The notes under the pieces are model-generated. The model did not search any database and was not told where the DNA came from. It saw only the letters and a program-made list of their open reading frames with translations. Below, one piece after another: positions 11,042 through 20,804 of a stretch of 64,000 nucleotides of DNA (the stretch's first letter is position 1; every line of letters starts with the position of its first letter). The translations under genes were made by a program, and so were the position numbers. The DNA lies in contig OZ287703.1 in NCBI GenBank assembly GCA_965649825.1, positions 1,204,740 to 1,268,739 on the forward strand, read 5' to 3'. This DNA comes from Penicillus capitatus (lineage: Eukaryota; Chlorophyta).

Positions 11042-13008
11042 ATGTCGCTTGGTTACGCCAGTCGTTTGTCCTATCGCGAAGACCTTGGCGGTCAACTAGG
11101 TGCTCCAGAACACAGAGAAACACCACAACAGCTGAAAAGGAAGATCGACGTCCTGACGGAGCTGGTAGAGAAACGCTCGTTGCCTGTCTCTGGCATAAGA
11201 GCGCGCCGTGTTTCGAATCCAGATTCGTGAGAGTGGGAAAACGATTGTGTTCACTGGAGCTGGGATTTCAACTTCGTGCGGGATACCAGATTTTAGGTAG
11301 TAACTGCCCATTCCACCAGAATCGGTCTCGCATCGCGAAACGCCGAAATGGATTAGGCCTATACATTCGCAACCGCCAATCTCTTAGCGATCTAACTCTT
11401 TTGCCCTAAATGCATCATGTTCTGTCGGTCAGCTATGCATGAGAGATTGTCATTGAAGGAGGGTGTGGTCAGATCTACGCCATTTGATCTCTCTCTGGAT
11501 GGACAGCGATCGAAGGGCGAACGGTGGTGTTTGCTTTATAGGGGACCAAAAGGCATATGGACATTGCAAAGGGCTGGAAAAGAACTGCCACAATTGAAAA
11601 CCAGTTTTTCCTTTGCGGTTCCAACTCTAACACACCAGGTCGATGCTGATTCGCATGTATGGTTGCTAATACGCATTCTGTGGCGTCAGGCACTGAGATG
11701 TCTTGTTGAGAGGAATATGGTTGATTTCGTCGTCAGTCAGAATGTCGATGGATTGCATCTTCGTTCGGGGTTGCCTCCAGAAAAACTGGCGGAGCTGCAC
11801 GGCAACTGTTTCTCGGAAAAGTGTTCTGTCTGTCAAGCAACCTATGTGCGAGATTTTGAGATGGAAACCGTGAGCAAGCAATCACCTTGGTTCCATGCAG
11901 TGATCTACAACTGTCGTCTAGGTGGGGTTTTGCTTGACGGGTCGACGGTGCGTTGCAGATGGATGCATTGGACGATTGAAAGACAATATTCTGGATTGGG
12001 ATGACGCCTTACCCGAAGATAAATTGCAGCTATCGGAAGAAATTGCAGCTTCAGCTGTAATGCTTAATCAATAGCATCATTGAATCATTCACTCTTGACA
12101 TTGCAAAGGACTTGGCGCTGTGCCTGGGGACAAGTCTACAGATAAGGCCAGCATGCAATGTCCCACTGGAAACCGTGCAATCAGGTATCATCTTTGCATA
12201 ACGACTGTATGGATAGAGTGTTGATGCATGCTCTAGGCGGCAAGCTGGTCATCGTTAATTTGCAGAAGACGCCAAAGGACAAGAAAGCCTTCCTCGTGAT
12301 TCGGCATGAGGTGGACAAAGTAGGGCCATCTTGAACAAGGCCGGTATTCTTTGTGGGACACATCTGCAGGTCATCGCTGGCGTCATGAAGAACCTGCAGC
12401 TAAAGGTGAGTAATGTGATCTCCCTCTGTTTTGGACAACTTACTTCCTCGTCTAGATTCCGAGATACCTCAGAATAGATAAATTGATTATTCTCCATCGG
12501 CAAGGAGCTCCAACGCGTTCACTAAAATGGAGTTCGATTGCTATCGAGATTATTAGTCAACATGGCTTCTGTTGTCCCATCCCAGCCATCTCTTCAGTTC
12601 AAATGAAGCTTCGAACATCTGCGGGAGAGATCGAAGAGACAGAACTTGAACAGTGGCCCTTTACGTTCACATCCAAGTACGCCTCGACGCATGGAGCGCT
12701 GACGGACTGCTCTGTACAGGTGTCAGGTTGGAACTGTAATGGATGTTGTTTGTTGCATTCGTTTAGCTGATGAGCTTGACAGAAAGTCGGTCGAAGTGAA
12801 GTATTCGGTCGAGGTTTTGAAGAAGACAGATTATGAATCCTTTCTCCAGACAGAAAGACTGTTGACACATCCAGCCTTTCAGGTGTTGCACTTCATCACC
12901 TTGCATTCTCTGGGAATCTCTGCATGGCAGACAAAGTCGAGGAGTCGGTTGCCTGTTATGAAACATAAGGAATGTTCTTTTGTGACCCAAGAGGTCGGAT
13001 TTGAGTAG
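11042..13008 (+). CDS. SIRT6: SIRT6-type NAD-dependent deacylase with C-terminal extension
   Basis: Eleven exons: 11042-11164, 11223-11296, 11542-11638, 11690-11869, 11922-12056, 12109-12184, 12237-12319, 12370-12405, 12456-12726, 12767-12882, 12931-13008. All phases close and give about 422 residues (human SIRT6 is 355). Introns are 40-58 nt except intron 2 (245 nt). Seen: NAD loop [32 protein letters not shown], catalytic His in ELHGNCF, zinc ligands in KCSVC and RRC...GC, then ILDWDDALP and LCLGTSLQIRPACNVP, all class IV (SIRT6/7). Class members are nuclear chromatin deacylases. After the catalytic core ends near LRIDKLII there are about 120-130 extra residues, including an acidic patch (EIEETELEQ) that I do not recognise. 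Confidence 0.93.
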
Positions 13009-13039
13009 AGGAGACACAGATGAATAACGCATACAGGCA

Positions 13040-14130
13040 TTACAACGATGGATGCCGTTTTCTGTACGCTTCGTTTTTCATGGCCCAGTCTTTCATGTGG
13101 CCTATGATGGACGCAGTCAGCTGCTCTGATGTGAAATTCTTTCCATAAAACGTCAGAAATTCTGCTTCTGGATCCAATAGATACTACACCAATTGCATAC
13201 TGTCACCAACGGACTCAAAAGAGACAAAACATTGCATACTGTGATGATCGAATGGTCAATAAGATAATCATTTCCATACTCGTTCGCTTTCGAGTGATAA
13301 ACACGGAATGTTCTTGCAGCCTTGTTGATATCTGCACGACTGCCTGTCAGTCCAATCATCTCCTTATCGAATTCCTGCACATAGCTAAGAGCATTCCACT
13401 GTAAGTGAACAGAAGCGTAAAAACGCATGAGGATGACCTCTTGACAAGTTTGGGATGATCTCTTTCGGGATCAAGGGTAATAAAAACAGACTGAATCCGA
13501 ACCCCTGTCTGTTTTTCTGCAAGCCAATCGACAAGACAAGCAACACAAGAAGCGTTGTCTTACGGATCAATCCAATGGCTTCTGAGATTTTATCGAGTTC
13601 GTCTGGACAGATGTCGGGACATTGCGTGAATCCAAAGTACAGTATCGAGAATTCCTTCTTTAGCTGATCGCTGGAAAACGGTTTCCCGTCTTGGTCGATC
13701 AGAGAAAAGGGACCTCCCACTGCTGCCGCACCAACAGACTTTGTCTGTGCATCTATCATGTCTGCAATCAGGTTTTGTTGGCAAGTGCGAGATCCAAGAT
13801 GCTGTCAGTGCCTTGACGCTTCTTCTCCTTCAGTTTCTCGTAGGTATAGAGGCAGCCAATGCCAGTGGCCAATGCCAAACCCAAACTGAGAAAAGAAAGC
13901 GGCTGTGCAACAGACAGAACCTCATTCGAATCCATCAAAGCAGAACATCTCACCCCTCTGAATGCTCTCGTCGTCGAGAATGATCTGTGAAGGGCGACGG
14001 GCGATATCCATTTCATCTGCAGCGGTAGATGAAGGGCTCTCTCTGACAAGGCGTTCCCCAAAGATGGAGAGTAAACGCCTCCACTGCGAACAAGGAAACT
14101 GAATCTGTTGAGTACAGCCCTGGCAGACAT
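13040..14130 (-). CDS. SCO1: SCO1/SenC mitochondrial copper chaperone
   Basis: Minus-strand gene, ATG at 14130. The first exon has an arginine/serine-rich presequence, then a single hydrophobic segment (LSFLSLGLALATGIGCLYTY), as in inner-membrane SCO proteins. The soluble domain has GGPFSLIDQDGKPF, the redox copper site CPDIC preceded by FGFTQ, a strand VFITLDPERDHP after a short intron, and the copper-ligand His in YLIDHS. It ends LTASIIGHMKDWAMKN and stops at 13040. SCO1 delivers copper to the CuA site of cytochrome c oxidase subunit 2. At least three introns of about 45-90 nt interrupt it; the exact junctions near 13500 and 13400 were not all phased. Divergent from the translin gene, 48 bp away. 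Confidence 0.92.
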
Positions 14131-14178
14131 GCTGTCAAATGTACGACGATGCGACTTGTTGAGAGATAGATAAAGAGC
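14131..14178. promoter_or_regulatory. 48-bp divergent interval SCO1 / translin
   Basis: Only 48 bp separate the two ATGs if translin starts at 14179 (126 bp if at 14257). Promoter elements of both genes must lie here or inside the 5' coding regions. No TATA box is evident. Confidence 0.4.
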
Positions 14179-15299
14179 ATGTTGCTCATCTCAGGGCTTA
14201 GACGTTACCAATACGTGTTCGCCTTTCGAAAGCAGCGCGCCCGCCCGATATCTTCGATGATTGACGCCGACGACTTTGACGATCTGATCTCTAAGATCCA
14301 CGAAGAGGATGGGAAACGAGAACGTCTGATAAAGAAGAGCAGAGGTGATTTGTTCCGTACAAGTATCGGATATAGATCATTCCACACTTGTCGTTCATAG
14401 ACATCCAGCGATGGTCCAAGCAAGCCATCTTCTCCTTGCACCGACAAGACTTCACCGAAGCGTCGACCAGACTCGGATCTGCAGGCGGCCGTCGGATGAG
14501 ATCTCGATTACTTGTGAGACGTTGTTGTTCTTGTTTTTCAGTTCAATCAGTGGAGGAGGTGCGTGACATCGTCGAGGCGAATCCTCTTCTGGGAATCGGA
14601 TCCTTTTCCAGTGCTCTGGAAGAGGTGAGCATCCCAGTCCATCTGCATTTGATCTTAACAATGGACTCCATCCATCCAGTATTCTGAGGCGAGACTCTTC
14701 GAACACTACTTGAATCATAAGCGTTTGCTCCCAAAGAAGGATCTGCCTTTTGTCAAGACAGAAGAGTCAGCTTGATGATCTTTGTCGAGCATCTGACGCT
14801 GATGAAGGACTTTTAGGTATCTGGGCGGAGTTCTGGACTTCACGGGAGAGCTTCTGAGATATGCCATTCAGCAAGCGACAGCCAGGAATGAAGGGGCTGT
14901 GAAGCAGGCGCGGGATTTGGTGCAGGAACTGATGGGTTATTTTTTACAGGTAACAAAGGAAGTCAGATGTGCTTTGCCGTGCCAGTGCAAATGGCTGTTC
15001 TAGTTTGATTTGCGCAACACTCCCCTTAGGAAAAAGTTCGATGCTTTGAAGTATACTCTGAAGAAACTCGAGGTACACTCACTCACGCACTTACGTCAAT
15101 GTCATCTGCTCGTGGCTGAGTGTCTGCGCCTGTACAGAACACTTTGTATGAAATGTCATTATCCAAAGGACGTATCTTCCCAGATCCCACATTGAAGGTA
15201 CAGACAGATCTCCAAGATTTGGTCGTCCTATTAATAACGCCATTATGTGGACATGATTTGCAGGAAACAGAAGAACGGGAAGACGAAGAATCTTTCTAA
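14179..15299 (+). CDS. Translin family protein
   Basis: Multi-exon plus-strand gene. ATG 14179 adds a basic N-terminus; ATG 14257 (MIDADDFDDLISKIHEED) is the alternative start. Later exons give IQRWSKQAIFSLHRQDF, then LVEANPLLG-type helix, YSEARLFEHYLNHKRLLPKK, EYLGGVLDFTGELLRYAIQQA, a long helix ending LMGYFLQFDLRNTPLRKKFD and ALKYTLKKLENTLYEMSLSK. These match translin's all-helical fold: the GVLDFTGEL segment and the C-terminal RKKFDALKY segment are hallmarks. Translin forms ring octamers, alone or with TRAX, that bind and process single-stranded RNA. An acidic tail (ETEEREDEESF) precedes the stop at 15299. The catalytic acidic residues of TRAX cannot be judged with confidence, so translin versus TRAX rests on overall resemblance. 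Confidence 0.8.
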
Positions 15300-15499
15300 A
15301 TCAGAAGAAGAAGAGACAGGACAACGAAATCCAAATTCACTGAACTCTTCTCAGCAAAGGAACTGTTCGGGAACATTCATTGTTAAGAAATACGTGCCCC
15401 CATTCAGCCTGCCAGGGACAAAGGTTTCGTCAGGGATCTGCTATTGCTGTCAGAGAAGAATCGAAAGTGGACACAGAGAGAGAGAGACCTCAGAGATTG

Positions 15500-17101
15500 C
15501 TAAGCAGTATGAGATCCTTCTGAATCAACGCCATCAAAAATGAGTCTGAGAATCGTCGTTATCCTCAGACTACGAGAAGGACTCAAGTATTTTTCCAGAT
15601 CAGAATCGTGCAAAAAGCGGGAATATCCCTTGTTGTTGTGTGGCACTTCCAGTCTTCCATCTAGTTCAATAAGTTCCAACATCCGAGTCCCGGCGATGAA
15701 CTCCACGTGAACATTGACATTGGAACGCGGATCGCAGAATTGCCAAGATTCTTCGTTTGAGATGATGGTTCGCTGCAGGAACATACCAACAAAGTGATCT
15801 TGGTTGGCTTCATCAAAGCGCAAGGTTAAGACAATGCGGAACAATGAGCCACAAAAATAGAATTGCTCAGAAGTGAAATCTCGATTGGAGCGAAACTGTT
15901 CGATATCTTCAATCTCAGTGCTGTAGCGGAAACAGGGACACAGATTGTCGTCGGAGGCACTCATGATCCTTGCTGAATCCATATCCGCTTTTGCATCGAT
16001 GGATCGATGGCATCGAACGTCTCCAAGCTTCGTTGCTTCAGATATAATCATGCTCTCCAAGATGGATTTCGTCCACAGACTCTTTTCAATACACTGAACC
16101 ACTTTTCTGAGCCCCAGACGTTGTGCTTGATTTCGTGCCTTTATCAGGTCAAGAAAAGAGAAACATGCATAAAAGATCTTATCGTCGCACAAAACGGATT
16201 CCAGGAACTCGCAGTCTGCTGCAGGAAGGCAGTTCTTGCAACTGTTCGTCTCGCAACCAGCGTGGATCGGTGTTGAATTGACACGGTTGAAATCCGACAG
16301 GCGTCCATTATCTTGCCGAACGGGATTCTCTGTTGAAGCACTGCGTCCAATTTCGTATGGACAGGATGTTGTTGCCTCGCGATGTGACAACCCAAGGAGC
16401 CTAAAAGAAGGTGTTCTTCTGGCCTCTGGTTTCGCCACTTGATCGATGGATTCGGCTTCCTTAAGGGCCATCTTGCGCATGGAACGATATACTTCCATGA
16501 TCAACTGAAATCTTTCAGATTCGCTTGGCACCCACAGTGCATTGGAGGAAAAGAGTGATCGAAGTTGATCACAAGGAAGCCTGTGCAAAGAGGATCGCAG
16601 TTCGTTGTAAGCGGTCCGGCATAGATATCTCTCCAGCAGATCGGTCACCAGCATGCTATACTCTTTTCCTTCCCATGTCTCATTAAACGCATGCAGCTTC
16701 AGAAAGAGGGTAGGTGTGAGAAGGTTAGGAAGAAATGAGATGCACATGTCACATAGCATGTCGAGCTCCAGTACAAAAGCTGTTGCTAACACAGCAATGA
16801 CATTGTCTTCGTCGAGAACAGGCTCCAACCCATAAAGCGTCGACAGACAGATATTGAGAGCGTCGACAGACATGTTCGAATCGTGCTTTGGCAGCTGCAG
16901 GGTGGACTTGGCGTGTGACGTTTTCTCGAGGAGTCTCTTGAGGAAAGGACTCTGGCACAACAATAGTCGGTGTAACCGAAAATCATGGTCAGAGAACTCA
17001 AGCTTGATATCCGAGAAACAGTGATCCTTCCACAATGACTCCGTTAGGAACGAAAGTGTAGCCGTCGCCATGTTTTCTCGAACATACGCGGGTTGGGGCA
17101 T
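15500..17101 (-). CDS. BTB/POZ-BACK domain protein
   Basis: Intronless minus-strand ORF. Start 17101 (MPQPAYVRENMATATL) is preferred, since the open frame to 17170 almost touches the stop of the upstream thioredoxin reductase gene; 17071 is an alternative. About 530 residues. The BTB domain lies near the N-terminus: HCFSDIKLEFSDHDFRLHRL followed by LLCQSPFLKRLL, the typical strand-helix core. A BACK-like helical region follows (LLERYLCRTAYNELR). A variable middle of about 100 residues precedes a C-terminal beta-rich region with FCGSLFRIVLTLRF and VNVHVEFIAG that may be a TRAF/MATH-like or unassigned sandwich. BTB proteins commonly act as Cullin-3 adaptors; the target is unknown. It converges with translin, with 200 bp between the 3' ends. 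Confidence 0.8.
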   Translation of the reverse strand: MPQPAYVRENMATATLSFLTESLWKDHCFSDIKLEFSDHDFRLHRLLLCQSPFLKRLLEKTSHAKSTLQLPKHDSNMSVDALNICLSTLYGLEPVLDEDNVIAVLATAFVLELDMLCDMCISFLPNLLTPTLFLKLHAFNETWEGKEYSMLVTDLLERYLCRTAYNELRSSLHRLPCDQLRSLFSSNALWVPSESERFQLIMEVYRSMRKMALKEAESIDQVAKPEARRTPSFRLLGLSHREATTSCPYEIGRSASTENPVRQDNGRLSDFNRVNSTPIHAGCETNSCKNCLPAADCEFLESVLCDDKIFYACFSFLDLIKARNQAQRLGLRKVVQCIEKSLWTKSILESMIISEATKLGDVRCHRSIDAKADMDSARIMSASDDNLCPCFRYSTEIEDIEQFRSNRDFTSEQFYFCGSLFRIVLTLRFDEANQDHFVGMFLQRTIISNEESWQFCDPRSNVNVHVEFIAGTRMLELIELDGRLEVPHNNKGYSRFLHDSDLEKYLSPSRSLRITTILRLIFDGVDSEGSHTA

Positions 17102-17178
17102 TTTAATACGGAAGCCGCGCGCGAATCGGATAATGAACGCAGACGTTACTAGATTCTGTGCGTCAAACAAACAGACAA

Positions 17179-18455
17179 TCAGTCATCGTCGTCATCGTCG
17201 TCATCATCCTTCTTCTTTCTCTCGTGTTCGACTTCTTCTAAGTATTTCTCCACTTGCATAGCCGCCATGCACCCTGAAGGAATGGAAGGCGAATTAGAAT
17301 AGATGAGTGGTTGGTGGGGACACAGAGGATTGGAGTATTACCCAGTCCAGCCGCCGTAATGGCTTGTCTGTATCTCTTATCTTGCACATCGCCTGCTGCG
17401 AAGATACCCTTCACATTTGTTTCCAAAGTTACTTGATCTGTCTTGATGTAGCCTTCCTCGTCCACTTCTATGAATTCTTTGAAGTATTCTGATGCTGGAT
17501 CGTGGCCAATGGCAAAGAAGAGTCCGGCCACCTCGATCTCGCTTTCTTCGTCGTTCTTGGTAGATTTCAGTTTTAGAGAACTGAGATATCCTGCGACAAA
17601 GACGTTCTGGTCACTGATGCATAGCAACGGACAACGTCAGAAACCTGCATCGTTGCCGTGTGCTGCCGCAATGACTGTAGACCACAGGAACTTGATTTTT
17701 TTGTTCTCCATTGCCTTTGTTTGCAGCAAACGATTTGCTCGGAGTTCATCTCGGCGATGAATGACGTAGACAATGGATCCGAACTTTGTCAAGAACATTG
17801 CCTCCTCCATGGCACTGTCTCCACCTCCAACGACTGCCAGTGGTTTGTCTCTGAAGATGGGCAGAGGACCATCGCATACAGCACAGGCTGAAATGCCTTT
17901 GTTCCAATAACCGTTCTCTTCATCAGATCCTGGAAATGTCAGCTTTCTAGCCTTGGCGCCTGTGGCGATGATGACAGAGTCTGCGTCGACTCTTCTATAG
18001 TTCGTAAAGCACAAGTAAGGCTTTTCACTGAATTCGACATAATTGACGGTCTCCGATAGGATTCTGGTTCCAAACTTTTCTGACTGCTTCCTGAGAAGGT
18101 CTGTCAATTCGACACCGCCGACACCATCCGGGAATCCTGGAAAGTTTTCGACCAGATGTGTCGTGGTTAGCTGTCCACCAATGTTGAGGCCTTCTGTGCC
18201 GTCTCCTTCAAAGAGGACGGGATTGAGTTCAGCACGTGCACAGTAGATGGCAGCTGTGTGGGCGGCCGGTCCAGAACCGAGAATGGCGACCTTTGCTTTG
18301 AAACATCTTTCAGCCGACGTTGACATTTTGTCGAGGGCACGGAGAACCGTGCGGAGTCTTCTGGAGACGATCTTGTAGAAGTAACGGAACTCGGTGCGAA
18401 AGGGTGCTGAAACGACTGGCAAATCGTGCTGACACACTTGTCTTAATGCACGCAT
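17179..18455 (-). CDS. NADPH-dependent thioredoxin reductase (low-Mr type)
   Basis: Minus-strand gene. ATG 18326 (MSTSAERCFKAKVAILGSG) gives the canonical enzyme; ATG 18455 adds about 43 residues rich in Arg and aromatics, resembling an organellar presequence, so dual targeting is possible. Seen: FAD dinucleotide motif GSGPAAHTAAIY, redox centre CAVC within GISACAVCDGPLP, NADPH motif VVGGGDSAMEEA, HRRDELRA, and the second FAD motif GIFAAGDVQDKRYRQA. At least two introns (near 17640 and 17340-17275). The C-terminus ends KKK followed by nine Asp codons, an unusual acidic tail. The enzyme reduces thioredoxin using NADPH. Low-Mr type, as in plants, fungi and bacteria, with no selenocysteine extension. 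Confidence 0.93.
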
Positions 18456-18751
18456 CCTTGCTGTCTTCGTTTGCTGTACCTGCTTTGGCGGCTGCGTGGA
18501 CAATCTATCATTGGCATCGATGGAAGAGAGGGAAAGGAGAACAGCCAAAGGCCTCATGCACTGAGAGGGCACAGAAAAAGAAGGTGCGTGGACAACAGTG
18601 ATGCTACAATGGGGATGCACGCGTCCATGTTGGTGATCTCAGGCGCGATCCTTAAAACGGGACAATGCGAATCGAAGTTTACCTCGGTGAGTTATCGATC
18701 TCCGCGGTTCACTGTGTACCTAACCAAGTGCTTGCTTAATGCAGAAATAAG

Positions 18752-19006
18752 ATGGGTCGCAATCAACGATCAAAAAAGAAGCTCCTTGATAGGAAGCCAT
18801 CGAATTCGCAGCAAGAGTCCTCGAAGAAGAAAAAGAAGGGGTAAGCAAAAGCCTTGGGCAGACACGCGTGTATGCATGCTCAACATGTGTGTTCTTTCAG
18901 AAAAGAGGCGCAATCGGATGGGGATCGCATGAGACAAGGGGCTTCACAAGAAGATATGACGTTATACTTTCGTCATTCGTACCTCGACTCTCGACCTCGT
19001 GTCTAA
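18752..19006 (+). CDS. Small basic protein, unknown
   Basis: Two exons joined by a roughly 60-nt GT-AG intron (donor gtaagc at about 18841, acceptor ctttcag at 18900) that restores frame exactly, giving about 63 residues. The first half is very basic (MGRNQRSKKKLLDRK and a KKKKK run), suggesting a nuclear or nucleolar location. The second half ends MTLYFRHSYLDSRPRV. No family recognised. A candidate 5' UTR intron may end just upstream (gcttaatgcag at 18741). It lies 56 bp ahead of the carotenoid isomerase-like gene on the same strand. Confidence 0.5.
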
Positions 19007-19061
19007 CGACGGTGCCATCACATTTGAGCCATGCTTCGATTCATGCACTGTCCAATGGAGA

Positions 19062-20780
19062 ATGATGACTATTTTTTGTAACAAAGAAATGAAGACTTTG
19101 AATGGACGTTTATGCGAGATGACATCTCGCCTGTCCCACACGCGACAGTGTTTGTCGCGGCGACCAGGCCCTCGAATCCAAAACCGATCTCTTTGCGTGC
19201 AGAAGGCGATCCATGCGCAGGACCGTCGTCATGCGAGTGACAGATTCGTCGAGGAAACGGACATCGTTGTCATCGGGTCTGGAGTGGGAGGACTAAGCTG
19301 TGGTGCACTGTTGGCCAAGTATGGATACAATGTCTCTGTACTCGAAGCACATTCCATTCCTGGTGGCTGCGCTCACGGATGGAGTCGGGGAGACTGCCAT
19401 TTCGATTCAGGGACATCACTCTTCTTTGGAATCTCGAATAGAGATCTGGATAATCCATTGACTTCTGTGCTGGCCCTCCTCGACGAACACGTCGACATGA
19501 TCCCTTACGACCAGCAGAAGACACGGCTCTTCTGGGAAGATCGTTTGTTTAACACACAGATTGGATCAACAGAATTCAAAACTGTTATCGAAGATTTGTG
19601 GGGGAGCGAGGCGAGACAAGAATGGACAAAGCTGCAGAAGATCTGCCTAGACTACGATGCCGTTGCTGGATCGATTCATCCGATGGCTGTCAGGTATGAT
19701 AACTGGATTGGACTCACTGCTGTTGCTCGGTCTCCACTTGCCTTTCTAAAATTGCTGACGGCCGATCCCAAGGTGTCGTCGGCGGATTTCTCCACTGTCG
19801 TCAATGACGCTGTTCACTGTGAGGCATTGAGGAATTTTGTCAACGTTCTTTGTCAAGGCACGTCTGGTCTTGCATCCGACGACATTGTTTCTTCTTACAT
19901 GATCCGAGCATTCAATCGTTTATATCAGCCCGATGCACAGTGGGAGATTCCTCTGGGAGGAAGCCAGAGCATTGTGGATGCACTTGTCAGGGGACTGCGG
20001 AAGTTTGGTGGCAAACTCCATCTCCAAACTCGTGTCGAGGAGATTGTTGTTAAGAATGGAAATGCCGTTGGCGTTCGTTTATCTGGAAATCGTTATATCT
20101 CGGCCAAGAAAGCAGTGGTGTCGAATGCCACCATATGGGACACAGCCAGGCTGATCTCTCCAGAGATCATTGATTCAGATTTCAAGCAGTACATAAGCGA
20201 AGTGGAACTCAATGCCAGTTTCTTACACCTCCACTTGGTGTTCGACGAGGATGGACTTCCGGATATGCCTCTGCACTCTTTTTTCTTCGACGATAGCTTG
20301 ATTGGAGACAGTGGTTGGCCGACAATCTGTATACCGACATCCGTGGATCCTTCCCTTGCTCCATCAGGAAAGCACATCTTACATGCCTATCTTGCAGAGC
20401 CTTATGACATCTGGAAGGGCATGGACACCAAAAGTCGTGGGTACAAAGACTTCAAGGACCAAAGGACAGAGGTTTTATGGAAACTTATCAAAAGAGTGGT
20501 ACCAGACATCGAAGACAGAGTCTCACTCTCCCTGGCAGGAAGTCCGTTGACACATGAGCGTTTCCTCAATCGTATCCAAGGAACGTATGGGTCCAAGAAC
20601 TTGTTAAAAGTCCAAAAGACACCCACTGGAATTCAACCATTGCACAATGTCTATTGTGTCGGGGATTCGACATTTCCTGGAACAGGCACACCTGCTGTGG
20701 CAGCCTCAGCCATGTGGGTGGCCAATACATTAACACCAATTCATAAACACTGGCAAGTATTAAACAAACTCAATGTGTGA
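19062..20780 (+). CDS. Carotenoid isomerase / RetSat-like FAD oxidoreductase
   Basis: Single-exon plus-strand ORF, about 570 residues. Start: first ATG in frame at 19062; 19089 and 19119 are alternatives. The first 60 residues are rich in R, S, C and T without acids, like an organellar transit peptide. The FAD-binding fold opens DIVVIGSGVGGLSCGALLA, followed by SVLEAHSIPGGCAHGW. The C-terminal flavin motif is YCVGDSTFPGTGTPAVAASA. This is the layout of CRTISO, CrtI-type desaturases and retinol saturases. In plastids CRTISO isomerises poly-cis lycopene; RetSat saturates retinol. The GTGTPAVA segment is closer to CRTISO/CRTISO-like than to bacterial desaturases, but substrate cannot be assigned. 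It converges with DDI1, with only 24 bp between the stop codons. Confidence 0.85.
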   Translation: MMTIFCNKEMKTLNGRLCEMTSRLSHTRQCLSRRPGPRIQNRSLCVQKAIHAQDRRHASDRFVEETDIVVIGSGVGGLSCGALLAKYGYNVSVLEAHSIPGGCAHGWSRGDCHFDSGTSLFFGISNRDLDNPLTSVLALLDEHVDMIPYDQQKTRLFWEDRLFNTQIGSTEFKTVIEDLWGSEARQEWTKLQKICLDYDAVAGSIHPMAVRYDNWIGLTAVARSPLAFLKLLTADPKVSSADFSTVVNDAVHCEALRNFVNVLCQGTSGLASDDIVSSYMIRAFNRLYQPDAQWEIPLGGSQSIVDALVRGLRKFGGKLHLQTRVEEIVVKNGNAVGVRLSGNRYISAKKAVVSNATIWDTARLISPEIIDSDFKQYISEVELNASFLHLHLVFDEDGLPDMPLHSFFFDDSLIGDSGWPTICIPTSVDPSLAPSGKHILHAYLAEPYDIWKGMDTKSRGYKDFKDQRTEVLWKLIKRVVPDIEDRVSLSLAGSPLTHERFLNRIQGTYGSKNLLKVQKTPTGIQPLHNVYCVGDSTFPGTGTPAVAASAMWVANTLTPIHKHWQVLNKLNV

Positions 20781-20804
20781 TGTGACTGACACATACATAC
20801 ACAA

